Shown here: positions 12,992 through 14,394 of the stretch, in pieces
Position numbering within the stretch: position 1 is the first letter of the stretch
Layout of the letters: every line of letters starts with the position of its first letter
NCBI GenBank assembly: GCA_964384625.1
Contig: CAYLNH010000181.1
Span: 1-14,394 of the forward strand
Length of the DNA: 14,394 nucleotides
Direction: 5' to 3'
Source: CAYLNH01 sp964384625
GTDB lineage: Bacteria > Verrucomicrobiota > Lentisphaeria > JABSQK01
Notes under the pieces: generated by a model
Databases searched by the model: none
What the model was told of the DNA's origin: nothing
What the model saw: only the letters and a program-made list of their open reading frames with translations
Position numbers and translations under genes: made by a program

Positions 12992-14071
12992 ATGGCTGAC
13001 AGCCGTCTCCGGCGGGCCCGGTCGAACCGGAAGCAGCCCGGGTTCCAGCGGATCGCCGACAAGTTGCGCCAGGAGATCCGGCGTGACTACGAGCCCGGCG
13101 ACCGGCTGCCGACCGAGAGTGAACTGGCCGCCCGCTTCAAGGTCAGCAACCTGACGATTCGGCAGGCGCTCACGGTACTGGCGCAGGAGGGTCTGATCGA
13201 CCGGCGCCAGGGCAGCGGCACGTATGTGCTGGACCTGCATGAGGCGCGCCGCCACGCGGCCATCTACTGCGAGCTGGACCTGGCGCATCCGTCGACGTCG
13301 TACTACTACCGTCGGCTGGTTCGCCAACTGACGCTGCAGCTGGACGAGATGAAGATACCGAATCGCGTTTACAGCGGCTTTCACCCGGCCGTCGGCGACG
13401 TCGAGCCGAACCGGGTTACCTGCCGCGGGTTCCTGCACGATCTCGAAATGGGCCGGATCACGGGGATCATCCCGGTGGCCACCAACATGTTTGCCGAGTG
13501 GACGTTGCCGGCCCGCGAGGCAGGCATCCCGATCGTCGGCGCCGGCTACGGCCAGGGGGTTGACATCCGCACCGACGAGCCGTCGATGTATCGGATGGTG
13601 GCCGATTATTTCAAGGAGCATGGTCGTCGGCGGATTGCCTATTTCGGCTGGGGCACGTCCGAACCGTTTCGACACGCGATGGCCGCCGCCGATTTAGCGA
13701 CGGCCGACCGCTGGATCCACACGGCCGCCCATCCGGCGGCGCCGGGTACCGGCCGTCGGGCGCTGGAGGCGATCTGGAGCCGGGAACCGCGGCCCGATGC
13801 CCTGTTCATCGGCGATGAAGCGATCTGGCAGGACTTCGTTGTCGGCGCGTATCGACAGGGCCTGGACATGCCGCAGGATCTGCTTCTGGTTTTGCGGACG
13901 CACGCGACGCTGCCGCACCTGGAAGCGTTTCCGGTGGCTCGGATCGAGACCGACGTCGACGAACTTGCGGGCGCCCTGGCCGCGGCCTTTGCCAAGCGCC
14001 TGGAAGGACGCAACCTGAAACGCGAGACCACCTGGATCCCGTTCCGTTGGAACCTGGCGTTTGCCGACTGA
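12992..14071 (+). CDS. GntR-type DNA-binding / LacI-type ligand-binding chimeric transcription regulator
   Basis: A 359-residue regulator. Residues 17-80 form a GntR winged helix-turn-helix: FQRIADKLRQEIRRDYEPGD, LPTESELAARFKVSNLTIRQ with the recognition helix about 52-63, and the wing RRQGSGTYV (71-79). Residues from about 88 to the end resemble a LacI/GalR periplasmic-binding-protein-like sensor domain, with RITGIIPVATNMF, AGIPIVGAG, a HGRRRIAYFGWG strand and RPDALFIGDEAIWQDFVVGA. This architecture is that of AraR of B. subtilis and suggests a small sugar effector, which remains unknown. It is transcribed divergently from the prepilin-like gene and precedes a secreted protein gene on the same strand; either or both may be its targets. 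The ATG at 12992 has a good site (AAAGGAA) upstream. Confidence 0.92.
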   Translation: MADSRLRRARSNRKQPGFQRIADKLRQEIRRDYEPGDRLPTESELAARFKVSNLTIRQALTVLAQEGLIDRRQGSGTYVLDLHEARRHAAIYCELDLAHPSTSYYYRRLVRQLTLQLDEMKIPNRVYSGFHPAVGDVEPNRVTCRGFLHDLEMGRITGIIPVATNMFAEWTLPAREAGIPIVGAGYGQGVDIRTDEPSMYRMVADYFKEHGRRRIAYFGWGTSEPFRHAMAAADLATADRWIHTAAHPAAPGTGRRALEAIWSREPRPDALFIGDEAIWQDFVVGAYRQGLDMPQDLLLVLRTHATLPHLEAFPVARIETDVDELAGALAAAFAKRLEGRNLKRETTWIPFRWNLAFAD

Positions 14072-14095
14072 AGACGTCGCCGCGGCGTGACGTCT
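14072..14095 (+). terminator. possible terminator or attenuator after the regulator gene
   Basis: AGACGTC (14072-14078) pairs perfectly with GACGTCT (14089-14095) around a GC-rich 10-base loop, starting at the base after the stop codon. No T-run follows. Confidence 0.4.
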
Positions 14096-14131
14096 GAAGA
14101 TTGAGATCCGTCCGGCCGAGCAACAGAGAAC

Positions 14132-14150
14132 CGCGGGACTGACTCCCGCG
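14132..14150 (+). promoter_or_regulatory. GC-rich hairpin in front of the last gene
   Basis: CGCGGGA (14132-14138) and TCCCGCG (14144-14150) form a 7-bp perfect stem with a CTGAC loop, followed by TTACAAA. It lies 24 bases before the ATG at 14175. It could be a second terminator element or a leader structure for the secreted gene. Confidence 0.4.
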
Positions 14151-14174
14151 TTACAAACAGGAATTCGAGCCCAG

Positions 14175-14394
14175 ATGATTTTGAGCAAGCGCAATATTTT
14201 CGTTGTCTTCCTACTGGTTTCCTTCGCTGCCGTTGCCGGGCGCGGACCGCAATACCGCTACGGCGAATGCTGGTGGCGGGAATACACCTGGGACGAAGGC
14301 ACGGACCTGCTGCTGCACTTCGGCAAGCCGCAGGTCTCCGCCCGCCAGAAACTCTCGGCCAAGGTCCAGAAAAAGAAATCGGAAGAGGTCACCG
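14175..14394 (+). CDS. N-terminus of a secreted protein, cut by the window end
   Basis: The ATG at 14175 opens 73 codons that run off the right edge. MILSKRNIFVVFLLVSFAAV is a signal peptide with cleavage likely around residues 21-23. The mature part begins RGPQYRYGECWWREYTWDEG and continues LLLHFGKPQVSARQKLSAKV with a lysine-rich stretch. This looks like the first domain of a large extracytoplasmic protein. I do not recognise the family from this fragment. The upstream ribosome site is weak (AGG near 14160). It follows the regulator gene by 103 bp containing two hairpins, so read-through from the regulator promoter is uncertain. Confidence 0.65.
   Translation, partial: MILSKRNIFVVFLLVSFAAVAGRGPQYRYGECWWREYTWDEGTDLLLHFGKPQVSARQKLSAKVQKKKSEEVT

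Overview
The window is GC-rich bacterial chromosome. Several features together suggest the PVC superphylum, most likely a Lentisphaerota/Victivallales-type bacterium: a prepilin-like protein (FTLIELLVAVTVIAILAALL leader), a secreted protein with a pseudopilin-like C-terminal domain, a GntR/LacI chimeric regulator, a URO-D-superfamily protein, a GH127 enzyme, and intergenic regions full of dispersed hairpin repeats. This placement is inferred from gene style; no rRNA or tRNA lies in the window.

Layout. Positions 3-303 hold the 3' end of an unrecognised gene that appears broken by a single extra base near position 51. Positions 304-1210 hold no convincing gene but carry hairpins and one copy of a dispersed repeat. 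A GH127 beta-L-arabinofuranosidase (1211-3115, +) follows. It is flanked by inverted copies of that repeat, and 3116-3604 is again repeat-rich. Next are NADP-dependent isocitrate dehydrogenase (icd, 3605-4828) and the 16S rRNA methyltransferase gene rsmD (4857-5432), 28 bp apart and probably co-transcribed. On the minus strand lie a six-helix membrane protein (5682-6509) and, upstream of it, a URO-D-like protein (6609-7577). Divergent from these is a single-pass membrane protein with MORN-type repeats (7985-8845, +). Positions 8846-9338 hold only palindromes.

The right-hand third looks like a regulated accessory locus. Reading leftward (minus strand) are a prepilin-like gene (11901-12824), a 156-residue ORF with a poor start (11359-11829) and a 603-residue secreted protein (9339-11150). 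Reading rightward are a GntR/LacI regulator (12992-14071) and the start of a secreted protein that runs off the window (from 14175). The divergent intergenic region has a near-consensus sigma-70 promoter (TTGACA-N17-TATACT), a 12-bp perfect palindrome overlapping its -35 box, and a 19-bp perfect inverted repeat that gives both divergent genes the same translation-start leader.

The central metabolic genes (icd, rsmD) look ordinary. The most interesting material is the control region at 12829-12987, the hybrid secreted/pseudopilin protein, and the hairpin repeat family flanking the GH127 gene.
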